Made by a program: the position numbers and the translations under genes
Assembly (NCBI GenBank): GCA_949841365.1
Contig: CATKZI010000002.1
Coordinates: forward strand, 1 to 64,000
Direction: 5' to 3'
DNA length: 64,000 bases
From: an uncultured Candidatus Melainabacteria bacterium
Lineage (GTDB): Bacteria > Cyanobacteriota > Vampirovibrionia > Gastranaerophilales > Gastranaerophilaceae
Shown here: positions 41,036-50,307 of the stretch, in pieces
How positions within the stretch are numbered: position 1 is the stretch's first letter
How the letters are laid out: each line of letters begins with the position of its first letter
The notes under the pieces: generated by a model
What the model saw: the letters and a program-made list of their open reading frames with translations, nothing else
Told to the model about the DNA's origin: nothing
The model's database searches: none

Positions 41036-41614
41036 TTAAATCTGTTTCGCAAGCAATACCGCTTGAGTTCTGTTTGTTACTTTCAGTTTTTTAAAGATAC
41101 TGTTCAGGTGAGTTTTTACCGTAACTTCTCTTACATACATTTTATCAGCTATTTCTTTATTTGAAAACCCTTGTGAAACGAGTTCCAAAACTTCTTTTTC
41201 TTTAGCGGTTAATGGTGTTAAAGAATCATTTTTCTTGGGTGCGGTTTCAACTTGACGAGCAGAACGTCTCAGAACCGCTTCCATTCTCGCGAGTAAATTC
41301 GGCAAAATAAACGGTTTTACAATATAATCATCCGCACCGTTTTTCAATCCCGAAACCATTTTCTGGTCCTCATTTACTGCGGTAAGCATTATTACAGGTA
41401 AATGCTTTGTATCTTCGTTTGAACGGATTGCTTTCAATGTTTGCCAACCGTCCATATTAGGCATCATAACATCAAGAAGCACAATGTCAAATACTTTTTT
41501 TTCCAAAGCTTTTAAAGCTTGAATGCCGTCGCAGGCAGTCTCAACTTCATAACCGTAAAACGGCAATGCATCTTTAAGATATTTGGAATTATCATCAACA
41601 AGTAATACGTTCAT
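41036..41614 (-). CDS. Response regulator, REC + LuxR-type HTH
   Basis: VLLVDDNSKYL, IVLLDVMMPNMDGWQ; LTAKEKEVLELVSQGFSNKEIADKMYVREVTVKTHLNSIFKKL. Confidence 0.9.
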   Translation of the reverse strand: MNVLLVDDNSKYLKDALPFYGYEVETACDGIQALKALEKKVFDIVLLDVMMPNMDGWQTLKAIRSNEDTKHLPVIMLTAVNEDQKMVSGLKNGADDYIVKPFILPNLLARMEAVLRRSARQVETAPKKNDSLTPLTAKEKEVLELVSQGFSNKEIADKMYVREVTVKTHLNSIFKKLKVTNRTQAVLLAKQI

Positions 41615-42258
41615 ACTATCTTATTTTTCAGTGCCTTTAATGCTGCCTGTAACCTATCGTCAACTTCAAGTTTCTGCAAAATATTTGCAACGTGAGCTTT
41701 GGTTGTATTAATACTTATAACAAGGATTTGGGCGATTTCCATATTGCTGTATCCTTCTGTCATAAGTTTCAAAATCTGAGCTTCGCGTGCGGTTAAATCG
41801 TAATCTTTGCTGTTATTTTCAGTTTCATACGACGGAGAATTTGCGCTTGCTTTCAAGACAATGTGAGCAATGCTCGGGTCAAACCATGCTGCGCCGTCCG
41901 CAACGGATTGCACAACCTGTATCAGCCTTTTCGGGTTAATCTCTTTTGAACAATACGCGTTTGCTCCTGCTTTCAAACTGTTTAACACTTCTTTTTCATC
42001 ATTATGAGAAGTCAGGATTACAACTTTGACATCTTTGTTCAAATTTTTGATATGGCGGGTTGCGTCGATACCGTTCATATTCGGCAAACCCAAATCCATA
42101 ATTATAATGTCAATTTTATTTTCATTAAAAATTTTGATTGCATTTTCGGCTGAATCCGCCTCATAAATATTTTCGACATAATCCACACCTTCAAATGTGG
42201 TTTTAAGTCCAAATCTTGTTAATTCATGATCTTCTACAATCAAAATGTTTTGTTTCAT
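41611..42258 (-). CDS. Response regulator, NarL/FixJ type
   Basis: NILIVEDHELTRFGLKTTFE, IIMDLGLPNMNGID; LTAREAQILKLMTEGYSNMEIAQIL. Confidence 0.92.
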   Translation of the reverse strand: MKQNILIVEDHELTRFGLKTTFEGVDYVENIYEADSAENAIKIFNENKIDIIIMDLGLPNMNGIDATRHIKNLNKDVKVVILTSHNDEKEVLNSLKAGANAYCSKEINPKRLIQVVQSVADGAAWFDPSIAHIVLKASANSPSYETENNSKDYDLTAREAQILKLMTEGYSNMEIAQILVISINTTKAHVANILQKLEVDDRLQAALKALKNKIV

Positions 42259-43772
42259 ATTTTCAGTTCCTCTTTTGCAGGCTCATAGTCAGGATTTAAG
42301 CTCAAAGACTTTTTGAAATAATAAGCACCGTCCTGACCTTGTTTTTTTACAAGCAGTCCTTGATAATAATAATACCTGAAATCATTTTCGTCAATATAAT
42401 TTGCAATAGCCAAATATCTTTTTGCATCTTTAAAATTTTGACTTTCAATTGCGCATCTGCCCAAATCAATCCATGCATCTTTGAAAGAAATATTTATTGC
42501 AAGTGCTTTTTTCAAGTATGCAATCTCTTTCGATTTGTCCGCAAGTGCAATTTTATAATATGCCGTATAGCAGTTGTCGTAAGTCTTTAAAAGCCGTTCA
42601 TGAATTTCAAGTGCTTTTTTTTGTTTTCCTAATTGCTCATAGGTCTGCGCGATTTTTACGGAACTTTCAATATCTCCGTTTTCAGCGTTCTTATAATACT
42701 TTAAAGCAGTTTTGTAATCTTTGGTTCTACTGCTCAAATCTCCAAGAACGAGAAGTGCCTGTCGGTTATTTCCATCAATTTTAAGAGCTTTTTGAGCATT
42801 ATCCTGAGCTTTTTCAAAATCGTTCATATTGAAATAAACTTTTGACAACAGGGCATAAACATCTTTATTAAATTTCTTTTTGGAAGTAAATGCGCCCTGT
42901 AAAGTTCTCACGGATTTTGCAAGTTCATTTTCGTAATAATAGTAGTATCCGAGATGATACATTTTTTCGGAATAATTTTTCTTTGATTTGTATAAAACAA
43001 ACTGTTCCAACGAATTAACTTTTCTTGTAAAATCAGTTGAATAAAGCTTTTGCGACTTGATATAATCAACCATTTTCAAAGCATTTTGAGGTTTTTTGCC
43101 CTGAGATAAAATTTCAGCCTTTAATTTTTTGTAATTAAGGTTTTGATTATTCATCCCGATTGCTTTGTTTATATAGGTTTCCGCGTTAATCAAATCGTTT
43201 GATTTCAAATAACCCAATGATGCAATATAATTTGCATAATCGGAATTTTCAAGAAGTGTTGTGTTTTTAACAAGTTCTGATGTTGCCTCTTTGCTCTGAT
43301 CGTTGTACATAATATTTGAAAACACTTCGCCCAGATATATTTCATCATCTTTTTTAAGTTTTTTAGACGGGAAATAATAGAGTTTCATATCCTCTACGAG
43401 AAAATCCGACAAACTTTTGTCATCAATTTTTGAAACCGCCATATCAGAAAGGTTAAAGAACCCGATGTCAGCCATTCTCTGAGCAAGTTGAATATATCCG
43501 TAATCACTTTCATCCATTGTTTCAATAAGAATTTTAAAATCACCGTATGCAGCTTTAACATTGCTTTGTATAAACCTGTCAAACGCTATTGCATACTGGT
43601 TGTGCAGACTGTTGTGAGTTAAAACGGCTTTTTTAACGGGCAGTGCAATTGTATTTGCAGGAATAGGCATTGGTGAAAGCGGGTTTGCGGGCGCAATATT
43701 CTCAAACCCCTCTGCAAAACAAGAAGATGATGTAACTGCAATTATAGAAAATGTTAAAAAAAGTTTTCGCAT
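42255..43772 (-). CDS. TPR-repeat secreted/periplasmic protein
   Basis: Signal peptide; multiple TPR units such as AQDNAQKALKIDGNNRQALLVLGDLSSRTKDYKTALKYYKNA. Confidence 0.85.
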   Translation of the reverse strand: MRKLFLTFSIIAVTSSSCFAEGFENIAPANPLSPMPIPANTIALPVKKAVLTHNSLHNQYAIAFDRFIQSNVKAAYGDFKILIETMDESDYGYIQLAQRMADIGFFNLSDMAVSKIDDKSLSDFLVEDMKLYYFPSKKLKKDDEIYLGEVFSNIMYNDQSKEATSELVKNTTLLENSDYANYIASLGYLKSNDLINAETYINKAIGMNNQNLNYKKLKAEILSQGKKPQNALKMVDYIKSQKLYSTDFTRKVNSLEQFVLYKSKKNYSEKMYHLGYYYYYENELAKSVRTLQGAFTSKKKFNKDVYALLSKVYFNMNDFEKAQDNAQKALKIDGNNRQALLVLGDLSSRTKDYKTALKYYKNAENGDIESSVKIAQTYEQLGKQKKALEIHERLLKTYDNCYTAYYKIALADKSKEIAYLKKALAINISFKDAWIDLGRCAIESQNFKDAKRYLAIANYIDENDFRYYYYQGLLVKKQGQDGAYYFKKSLSLNPDYEPAKEELKI

Positions 43773-45442
43773 TAACCCTCTATGTTATTTTTATTCCCCG
43801 AATAGTAAAAATTAAACAATTCTGCAATGTGTTTGTTTTGACTATTCTCATCTGTTATAAAATCACAAATATTTCTCAAATTAAAGTGACTTAAAGTTTC
43901 GCAATCCTCATCTTTAAGTGAGTGGTGATTTTCTGTCAAAAACACTCGTACAATTTTATCAACAGAAATATTTAAGAACGTATCAACAAGTTTTCCGTCA
44001 AAATGTCTGTCCTTACCGCTTACCAGAATATCAATAACGTTTTGTATAGGCATTTTATCGCGGTAATGACGTTTTGAAGTTATCGCATCAAATACGTCGG
44101 CAACTGCCAAAATTCGTCCGCCGTATGGGATTTCTTCACCTTTAAGATGTCTGTAATAACCTGAACCGTCATATTTTTCGTGGTGTGAGCAGGCAAATTC
44201 GGTAATCATTTTAAAATCATCAGAGGTGTGAATTTTTTCCAGAATATCATGTGTAATTTTCACATGTTCTTGAATATGCTTATATTCCTCATCTGTCAGT
44301 TTTCCCTCTTTTTGCAAGACTGAATCCCTGATACCGATTTTTCCGATATCATGCAAGATAGCTGATTTTTCAATTAATTCTTTGAACTTTTCATCACATC
44401 CGAGTTCATCGGCAAGAAGCATTGAATAAAGTTTTACACGGCTTGAATGACCTGCAGTAATCTTGTCGCGCGCATCAATAGAGGTTGCAAGAGTGTTAAT
44501 AAAGCTTTCAAAAAGTTCTTTCTGTTCTTTGAATAACTGTGCGTTTTCAAGAGCAATAGAAGCACTTCCGCCTATTGCGACAAGCAAATCTTCGTCGCCT
44601 TTTGTAAACACACCGCTTATTTTATTCAAAACCTGAAATGCGCCGATAATTTCCTGATTATTGTTTTTAATAGGCAGACAAAGAATTGTTTTTGTCACAT
44701 ACCCTGTTTTTTTATCAACTTCAGGGTTAAAACGCGGGTCGTTATAAGCATCCGGAATATTCAAAGGCTCTCCCGTTTGCACAACATATCCTGCAAGCCC
44801 TTTATCTGCGGGAAATCTGATTTCCTGACTATCCATACCTAAAGCGACCTTGCTCCAAAGTTCATTTTTTTCTTTATCAAGCAAAAATACGGTACATCTG
44901 TCTGCCTGAATTGCGATTTTTGTTTCTTCCGCGATAACCTTTAAAAGCACATTAATGTCAGTTACGGCGGTAATTGAACGTCCTATCTTAACAAGTGACA
45001 CAAGCGGATCGCTTTTAATAGGCAGTGTAAAATCCATACCGTTTTTAATCTGTTTTGCACGCGTCAGAACGTACCCCATAATTGAAAGTTCGTCGCCGTA
45101 ATTCATTGCAATATTTTTGGCGTTGTCAAAATGGATTAGCGCAACTTCTTTATTGCCTTCTCCAAAATCAACCGTGCCCTGTGCGTATTCATTCACAAGT
45201 TTTGCGGTATTGCTTTTAGAAAACTGTGCCATATATCTTGCATCGCTCAGGCATTTCAAAGCTTCCGAAATATTATTTTTATCCTGCAAATATTTTGCCA
45301 TCCCGAGCAAACTTAAAACAACAGAAACGCTGTCGTCAGAATTTTCTTTTGCCTGCTCAAATAATTCCACCGCACCGTCATAATTCTTATCTTCTAAAAG
45401 GGCTAAACCTTTTCTTATAACCTCTGTATCGCAATCAATCAT
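43772..45442 (-). CDS. TPR-GAF-HD-GYP domain phosphodiesterase
   Basis: GAF region then HSSRVKLYSMLLADELG...AILHDIGKIGIRDSVL...HHEKYDGSGY; start at MIDCDTEV. Confidence 0.9.
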   Translation of the reverse strand: MIDCDTEVIRKGLALLEDKNYDGAVELFEQAKENSDDSVSVVLSLLGMAKYLQDKNNISEALKCLSDARYMAQFSKSNTAKLVNEYAQGTVDFGEGNKEVALIHFDNAKNIAMNYGDELSIMGYVLTRAKQIKNGMDFTLPIKSDPLVSLVKIGRSITAVTDINVLLKVIAEETKIAIQADRCTVFLLDKEKNELWSKVALGMDSQEIRFPADKGLAGYVVQTGEPLNIPDAYNDPRFNPEVDKKTGYVTKTILCLPIKNNNQEIIGAFQVLNKISGVFTKGDEDLLVAIGGSASIALENAQLFKEQKELFESFINTLATSIDARDKITAGHSSRVKLYSMLLADELGCDEKFKELIEKSAILHDIGKIGIRDSVLQKEGKLTDEEYKHIQEHVKITHDILEKIHTSDDFKMITEFACSHHEKYDGSGYYRHLKGEEIPYGGRILAVADVFDAITSKRHYRDKMPIQNVIDILVSGKDRHFDGKLVDTFLNISVDKIVRVFLTENHHSLKDEDCETLSHFNLRNICDFITDENSQNKHIAELFNFYYSGNKNNIEG

Positions 45443-45532
45443 CTTCTCTTTTCCCGTAAATTTACAACTATCTGTTTTTATTGTACAATATTTTTGGCAA
45501 TAATACAAATAGTTTTTTGAAAAGGTTATGGG

Positions 45533-46219
45533 ATGAAAAAGATTACGATATTGATACCTGTTTTTAACGAGGTTAATACTCTTTCTCAAATTCTGGAGAA
45601 AGTTGAAAATACAGATTTTTGCGGCCTTGAAAAAGAAATAATTCTTATCGACGATTATTCTACGGACGGCACAAAAGATTTATACAAAAATTATAATTAC
45701 AAAGTTCTTTACCACGAATACAATCAGGGCAAAGGCGCGGCTTTACGCACAGGTTTTAAAGAAGCTACAGGCGACATTATAGTAATTCAAGATGCAGACA
45801 TGGAATATGACCCTGTGGATTATGCTCCGCTTATTCAGTTAATTTTAGACGGCAGAGCAGATGTCTGCTACGGTTCAAGATTATCGGGCGGAAAACCTTC
45901 GCGCTCATTTATGTTCCACCACTTGCTCGGGAATAAATTTTTGTCACTTTTGACGAATGTTTTGTACGGTTCTACCCTGACAGATATGGAAACTTGTTAC
46001 AAAGCTTTTAAGGCTGAATTTATTAAAGGGATTGAGATTAAATCAAACAGATTTGACTTTGAACCCGAAATAACGGCAAAAGTTTTGAAAAAAGGCGCAA
46101 GACTTTACGAACTGCCGATTTCTTACTACGGACGCGAATTTTCAGAAGGTAAAAAAATCACTTGGCGTGACGGAATTCATGCTATAATTGCATTAATTAA
46201 GTATAGATTTATAGATTAG
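45533..46219 (+). CDS. Glycosyltransferase family 2 (dolichyl-phosphate mannosyltransferase-like)
   Basis: ITILIPVFNEVNTL, IILIDDYSTDGTKDL, IIVIQDADMEYDPVDY. Confidence 0.9.
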   Translation: MKKITILIPVFNEVNTLSQILEKVENTDFCGLEKEIILIDDYSTDGTKDLYKNYNYKVLYHEYNQGKGAALRTGFKEATGDIIVIQDADMEYDPVDYAPLIQLILDGRADVCYGSRLSGGKPSRSFMFHHLLGNKFLSLLTNVLYGSTLTDMETCYKAFKAEFIKGIEIKSNRFDFEPEITAKVLKKGARLYELPISYYGREFSEGKKITWRDGIHAIIALIKYRFID

Positions 46220-46229
46220 GAGGGAAAAA

Positions 46230-47063
46230 ATGAAAAAAATCGCATTATTTTTGATGGCACTTATGCTTGCAGCTCCTGCATTTTCAGCAACCTGGAGCGC
46301 AGTCGACAGAGTTCCGACAGTAGGAAAACAAATTTTGACAAAAAACAATCTGCCGACAGATACAAAATTTGTTGTAACTGAAACTGCTGTTGTAAACAGT
46401 ACTTCAAACACAAACAAAGAAATCTACATTCAAAAAGAAGCACTTGGCTATGCAGGTAATGACAATGAAGTTGCGGCAGTGATTTCTCAAGAAATCGGTA
46501 CAATAATTAATGCTAACGCTTCAAAGAAAAAACTTGTTTCTAACCTTGCATCAGCATTAGCAGGAAGCGTTTCAGGCGAAAGCGCACAAAATAATGCAAT
46601 AATTATTAACGAACTAGCAATGAACAATATGTCAGCAAAAGACCAGATGAACGCTGATGTTACAGGCGTTGACTTAATGATTCAGGCAGGTTACAACCCG
46701 CTTGCAATGATTGTAGTACTAGGCAAAATGCCGGGTTCGACCGTAGACATTTTAAAAAGTCAGCCCAACAACTTCAAACGCACAATGTATATTTATGATT
46801 ATTTGACATACAATTATCCGTCAAAAATCAAATCAGGTTACAACTGCAAAGAATACAAAAACTTTGCGGCATACGTTCAGCCGACAGTTGATGAAAGAAA
46901 AGCCGACAAAAAGAAACTTGCTAAATTTAACAAAGAACAGGCAAAATTAAAAGCAGAACGCGCAAAACAAATCGCTAAATACAAAGCAACAGGCGGTTTG
47001 AACGGCTGGGATGCTTCATACACAATCTTGAAAAACTTATCTGAAAGCTCAGAAAGCAAATAG
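46230..47063 (+). CDS. M48-peptidase-like secreted protein with degenerate active site
   Basis: Signal peptide; NEVAAVISQEIGTII aligned to M48 ELAAVLAHEIGH; NADVTGVDLMIQAGYNPLAM aligned to EADRLGVELMARAGYDP. Confidence 0.65.
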   Translation: MKKIALFLMALMLAAPAFSATWSAVDRVPTVGKQILTKNNLPTDTKFVVTETAVVNSTSNTNKEIYIQKEALGYAGNDNEVAAVISQEIGTIINANASKKKLVSNLASALAGSVSGESAQNNAIIINELAMNNMSAKDQMNADVTGVDLMIQAGYNPLAMIVVLGKMPGSTVDILKSQPNNFKRTMYIYDYLTYNYPSKIKSGYNCKEYKNFAAYVQPTVDERKADKKKLAKFNKEQAKLKAERAKQIAKYKATGGLNGWDASYTILKNLSESSESK

Positions 47064-47089
47064 GAGCGTAGCCGCTCCACCCGCCACAT
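47061..47089 (+). repeat. Stop-anchored hairpin repeat, copy after M48-like gene
   Basis: TAGGAGCGTAGCCGCTCCACCCGCCACAT; TAG is the stop codon. Confidence 0.9.
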
Positions 47090-47146
47090 TGGGCTTTGGA
47101 TATAAAGTCCAACATTGGTAACAGAGGGCGTGCGCACAACTTATTT

Positions 47147-47176
47147 AGGAGCAGGATTTATGCTTGCTCCTTTTTT
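47147..47176 (+). terminator. Terminator
   Basis: AGGAGCA...TGCTCCTTTTTT. Confidence 0.8.
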
Positions 47177-47376
47177 AATGCGCAAAGTTGACAATCGATT
47201 ATATCTAATTTTTCTCTTGCCAAATCAAGTTTATCCAATATCATCTCGGAGAACAAATACTGATAATCATTTTCTTTATTTTCATGAAATGAAAGTTTTA
47301 AAGAATCATTCAACACCATCATTAAATTAGCGATATCACACAAATCATCCAAAACATCACTGACTTTTTCTTCCAT
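47158..47376 (-). CDS. Small hypothetical protein, 72 aa
   Basis: AAAGGAG before ATG; MEEKVSDVLDDLCDIANLMMVLNDSLKLSF; helical, Cys-x-x-Cys near C-terminus. Confidence 0.65.
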   Translation of the reverse strand: MEEKVSDVLDDLCDIANLMMVLNDSLKLSFHENKENDYQYLFSEMILDKLDLAREKLDIIDCQLCALKKEQA

Positions 47377-47527
47377 AGTTTTCTCCTTTGTTATAAAAAT
47401 GTAGTAATTTAGCCATTTAACAATTATAACATTAAGATTTTAAATTTGGTTATTACGCAAGTTATAATATTTGTTATAACAATAGTAATCAAAATTGAAA
47501 AAATTAATGACAAAAAAGAATAAAGTA

Positions 47528-47556
47528 TGTCATTCCGAATCAAGTTCGGAATGACA
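47528..47556. repeat. REP-like perfect hairpin
   Basis: TGTCATTCCGAA-TCAAG-TTCGGAATGACA, 12-bp perfect stem. Confidence 0.8.
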
Positions 47557-47570
47557 AAAAGTCCCCCCAC

Positions 47571-47601
47571 TTGACAAAATCATAAAAATCGTAAATAATA
47601 T
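47571..47601 (+). promoter_or_regulatory. Candidate promoter for antisense RNA at locus B
   Basis: Consensus TTGACA and TAATAT with 19 bp spacer. Confidence 0.45.
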
Positions 47602-47607
47602 AAACAC

Positions 47608-47686
47608 AGGGTGGCACCTTGAGAAAGTGCCGAACTCCCTTAGAGGTCAAATGGTTCTTACCTTATTGGGTGAGAGCCATTTTTTA
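47608..47686 (+). ncRNA. Putative antisense RNA (antitoxin-like), locus B
   Basis: GGGTGGCACCTTGAGAAAGTGCCGAACTCCC hairpin then ATGGTTCTTACC-TTATT-GGGTGAGAGCCATTTTTT terminator. Confidence 0.5.
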
Positions 47687-47738
47687 ATACAAATAAAATC
47701 ATAAAGATTAGTAATAAACTAATATTGAATTTATCCAT
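47658..47738 (-). CDS. Putative 26-aa hydrophobic type I toxin-like peptide, locus B
   Basis: AAAGGGGG then MDKFNISLLLIFMILFVLKNGSHPIR. Confidence 0.5.
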   Translation of the reverse strand: MDKFNISLLLIFMILFVLKNGSHPIR

Positions 47739-47825
47739 ATAAGCCCCCTTTCTAGTCGGGAACCAACCCGAGGTCACTAATAAAATTGGCGGTCAGTTTC
47801 TTTTTAGAAAGAGAGTTCTTTTCTT

Positions 47826-47928
47826 GGATTTGCTCCACGCTCACAGAGTTTCGCTCTTTGCACCTTCGTGCATTCCGCTCAATCTGCTCGCTATCCGGAC
47901 TCGTTTCACTCCGTCCGTCCGCAAATCC
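47826..47928. repeat. GC-rich element with terminal inverted repeats
   Basis: GGATTTGC ... GCAAATCC flanking a mini-hairpin-rich interior. Confidence 0.65.
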
Positions 47929-48004
47929 GCTACCCTGCAAAATAATATTAACATAATTTCCGTTTTTTGACAATATTAAAATATTCGTGTATAATAATAG
48001 AATT

Positions 48005-48523
48005 ATGGCAGACACACAAAACAATTTAATATGTCCCGCATGTGGTGCGGAAATGACCAAACTTTTTATTGCAAATAAAGCTATTAATATAGATATCTGC
48101 GCAGACGGATGCGGAGGAATATATTTCGATAATCAGGAAATTCAAGAATTCAGCGGAGAAAATGACGATTTGTCTGAAATCAAAAATCTTCTTGAAGGCA
48201 AAAACTTCATGCCTGTAGATGAAACTCAAACACGTATCTGTCCTGCCTGCAAAACTCCGATGGCAAAAACAAATGCGTTTGGTGTTCAAATTGATACCTG
48301 CTACAAATGCGGCGGAATTTTCCTTGACAACGGCGAATTTGAACAGATAAGAACTCATTTTAAAAAACGTCAAAAAGTTCAGCAAGTGAATGTTAACGAC
48401 ACAAGCAAAATCAACTTGCAGGACTTTTACAACTATGAACAGGATAACTACAACAGATTAAATTTCTTGTTAACTATACTGCTTACTCCATTACACCGCA
48501 GACGCCGTAACAGATTCTTTTAA
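48005..48523 (+). CDS. TFIIB-type zinc-ribbon protein
   Basis: CPACGAEMTKLFI...CGGIYFDNQEI and CPACKTPMAKT...CYKCGGIFLDNGEFEQI. Confidence 0.85.
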   Translation: MADTQNNLICPACGAEMTKLFIANKAINIDICADGCGGIYFDNQEIQEFSGENDDLSEIKNLLEGKNFMPVDETQTRICPACKTPMAKTNAFGVQIDTCYKCGGIFLDNGEFEQIRTHFKKRQKVQQVNVNDTSKINLQDFYNYEQDNYNRLNFLLTILLTPLHRRRRNRFF

Positions 48524-49867
48524 TCGTTCCAGTTTTTCTAAACTTCCGCTTTCAAAATAAATTCTAAGTAACGGCTCTGTACCGCTCGGACGAACCAAAA
48601 TCCAACTTTGATTATCATCAAAGTAGAGTTTTACTCCGTCTTTTATATCAACTTTGCTTACCTTAAAATCACCGATTGAAGTTTTATTTTTATATGCTTC
48701 CAAAACCGGTTTAACTTCGTCAAAATTTTCAAGATGCTTATCAATTCTGTCATTATAAAACTTGCAGCCGCCAAAATCATACAAATCTTTTTGAAGTTCT
48801 ACAAGTGATTTATTTTCGCATCTCATTGCTTCTAAAACTAAAAGGTTTGCCAGTATTCCGTCTTTTTCGGGAATATGTCCTTGAATACTCAATCCGCCGG
48901 ATTCTTCCCCGCCAATAATCGGATTAAATTTGCGCATAGCCTCACCTACATGTTTGAAGCCTACAGCCGTTTCCACAACTTCTATACCCAGTTTTTCGGC
49001 AATTTTATTTAATAAAAGACTTGCGCCGACAGTTTTTACAAGACATCCCGAATAATTTTTGTGTTTTTTCAAGTGCATCAAAAGGATTGAGATAATTTCG
49101 TTTGGCGAAACATACTCGCCGTTTTCGTTGATTACACCAAATCTGTCAGCATCACCGTCATTTGCAAATCCGACTGCATTTCCTTCAGCCTTAACTTTTT
49201 CAATTAATTCCTTTAAAAATTTCGGTTTCGGTTCAGGCATTCCGCCCCCAAAATTCACATCATGAAACATGTGGAGACTGTCAAATTTTACGTTATGTTT
49301 TTCAAGAAGTTTGTCAAAATATCCTATACTTGCAGAATAAAGTCCGTCAAAAATTATGTTTTTGTCAAAAGGTTTAATTTCAACAAGTTTTTCAATATGT
49401 TCAAAATAATCGGGTGCAAAATCACACTTTTTCACTTCGCCCTGACCTTGAATATCAAAAGAAACGTTCAAATTTGCCGTTAATTCATCTGTTATATCAG
49501 ATGTTGCAGGACCTGCATAATCAGGAATAAATTTAATTCCGAGATACTCAGGAGGATTGTGAGATGCCGTAAACATAACGGCGCAGGCATTTAAATGTTT
49601 TGCACTGTAGGCAAGAACAGGTGTCGGAATAACTTTATCCGATAACAAAACCTTAAACCCGTAACTGCCGAGCTGCTCTGACGTCATTTGAGCAAACTCC
49701 AACGCCATATTACGCGGATCATAACCGACAATTATTTTCTTTTCCGGCCCAAAATTATCAAAAACATATTTTCCGATAGCTTTAGTAACCGTTCTTACAT
49801 TTTCTTCGTTAAAATCTTTTCCTACTACAGCTCTCCAGCCGTCTGTTCCAAATTTTATATTTCCCAT
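48491..49867 (-). CDS. Phosphoglucomutase/phosphomannomutase family
   Basis: KFGTDGWRAVVGKDF, TASHNPPEYLGIKF, NDGDADRFG, RPSGTEPLLRIYFE. Confidence 0.93.
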   Translation of the reverse strand: MGNIKFGTDGWRAVVGKDFNEENVRTVTKAIGKYVFDNFGPEKKIIVGYDPRNMALEFAQMTSEQLGSYGFKVLLSDKVIPTPVLAYSAKHLNACAVMFTASHNPPEYLGIKFIPDYAGPATSDITDELTANLNVSFDIQGQGEVKKCDFAPDYFEHIEKLVEIKPFDKNIIFDGLYSASIGYFDKLLEKHNVKFDSLHMFHDVNFGGGMPEPKPKFLKELIEKVKAEGNAVGFANDGDADRFGVINENGEYVSPNEIISILLMHLKKHKNYSGCLVKTVGASLLLNKIAEKLGIEVVETAVGFKHVGEAMRKFNPIIGGEESGGLSIQGHIPEKDGILANLLVLEAMRCENKSLVELQKDLYDFGGCKFYNDRIDKHLENFDEVKPVLEAYKNKTSIGDFKVSKVDIKDGVKLYFDDNQSWILVRPSGTEPLLRIYFESGSLEKLERLKESVTASAV

Positions 49868-50208
49868 TAATCCTTCTTTCTTACAAACGCAATCGCCTTT
49901 GACCTGTCATGCGAAAGGCTTACTTCAAACTCTATCCCTTCTGCAGATTTATTTAAAATTCTAACTTGCGGACACTTATTTTCATTATGAAAAATTTCTA
50001 TCTCATTTAAAGCAACACCCTTAATATTTAATGCCGTCAATGCTTTTATAACAGCTTCTTTTGCACAAAATCGAACAGCAAAATGACTTTCAGGCTTAGC
50101 ATATTTCCTGCAGTATTCTATCTCGACAGGCGTAAAAACCCTCTCTATAAATTCCTGAGATTTATCTTTAAATCTTTCAATATCTTCAATATCTACACCG
50201 ATTGCCAT
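49867..50208 (-). CDS. acpS: Holo-[acyl-carrier-protein] synthase
   Basis: MAIGVDIEDIERF, FCAKEAVIKALT, VSLSHDRSKAIAFV. Confidence 0.93.
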   Translation of the reverse strand: MAIGVDIEDIERFKDKSQEFIERVFTPVEIEYCRKYAKPESHFAVRFCAKEAVIKALTALNIKGVALNEIEIFHNENKCPQVRILNKSAEGIEFEVSLSHDRSKAIAFVRKKD

Positions 50209-50307
50209 AATTGAATTTTATCAAACATTGACGGATTTTGCAAACATATGATAAAATAGAGTATCAAACGCCTTTTAAATTCATTAAATTGGTCAGAAAG
50301 GAAATTT

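Noticed and set aside
47605-47640. AGGGTGGCACC resembles the T-box antiterminator core AGGGUGGNACCGCG
   Set aside because: The CGCG part is missing, no specifier stem or aminoacyl-tRNA/amino-acid gene follows, and the segment fits a short terminated RNA better.
47752-48060. 102-aa minus-strand ORF running through the GC-rich element
   Set aside because: Overlaps the divergent zinc-ribbon gene start and spans the inverted-repeat element; no ribosome-binding site, low plausibility as protein.
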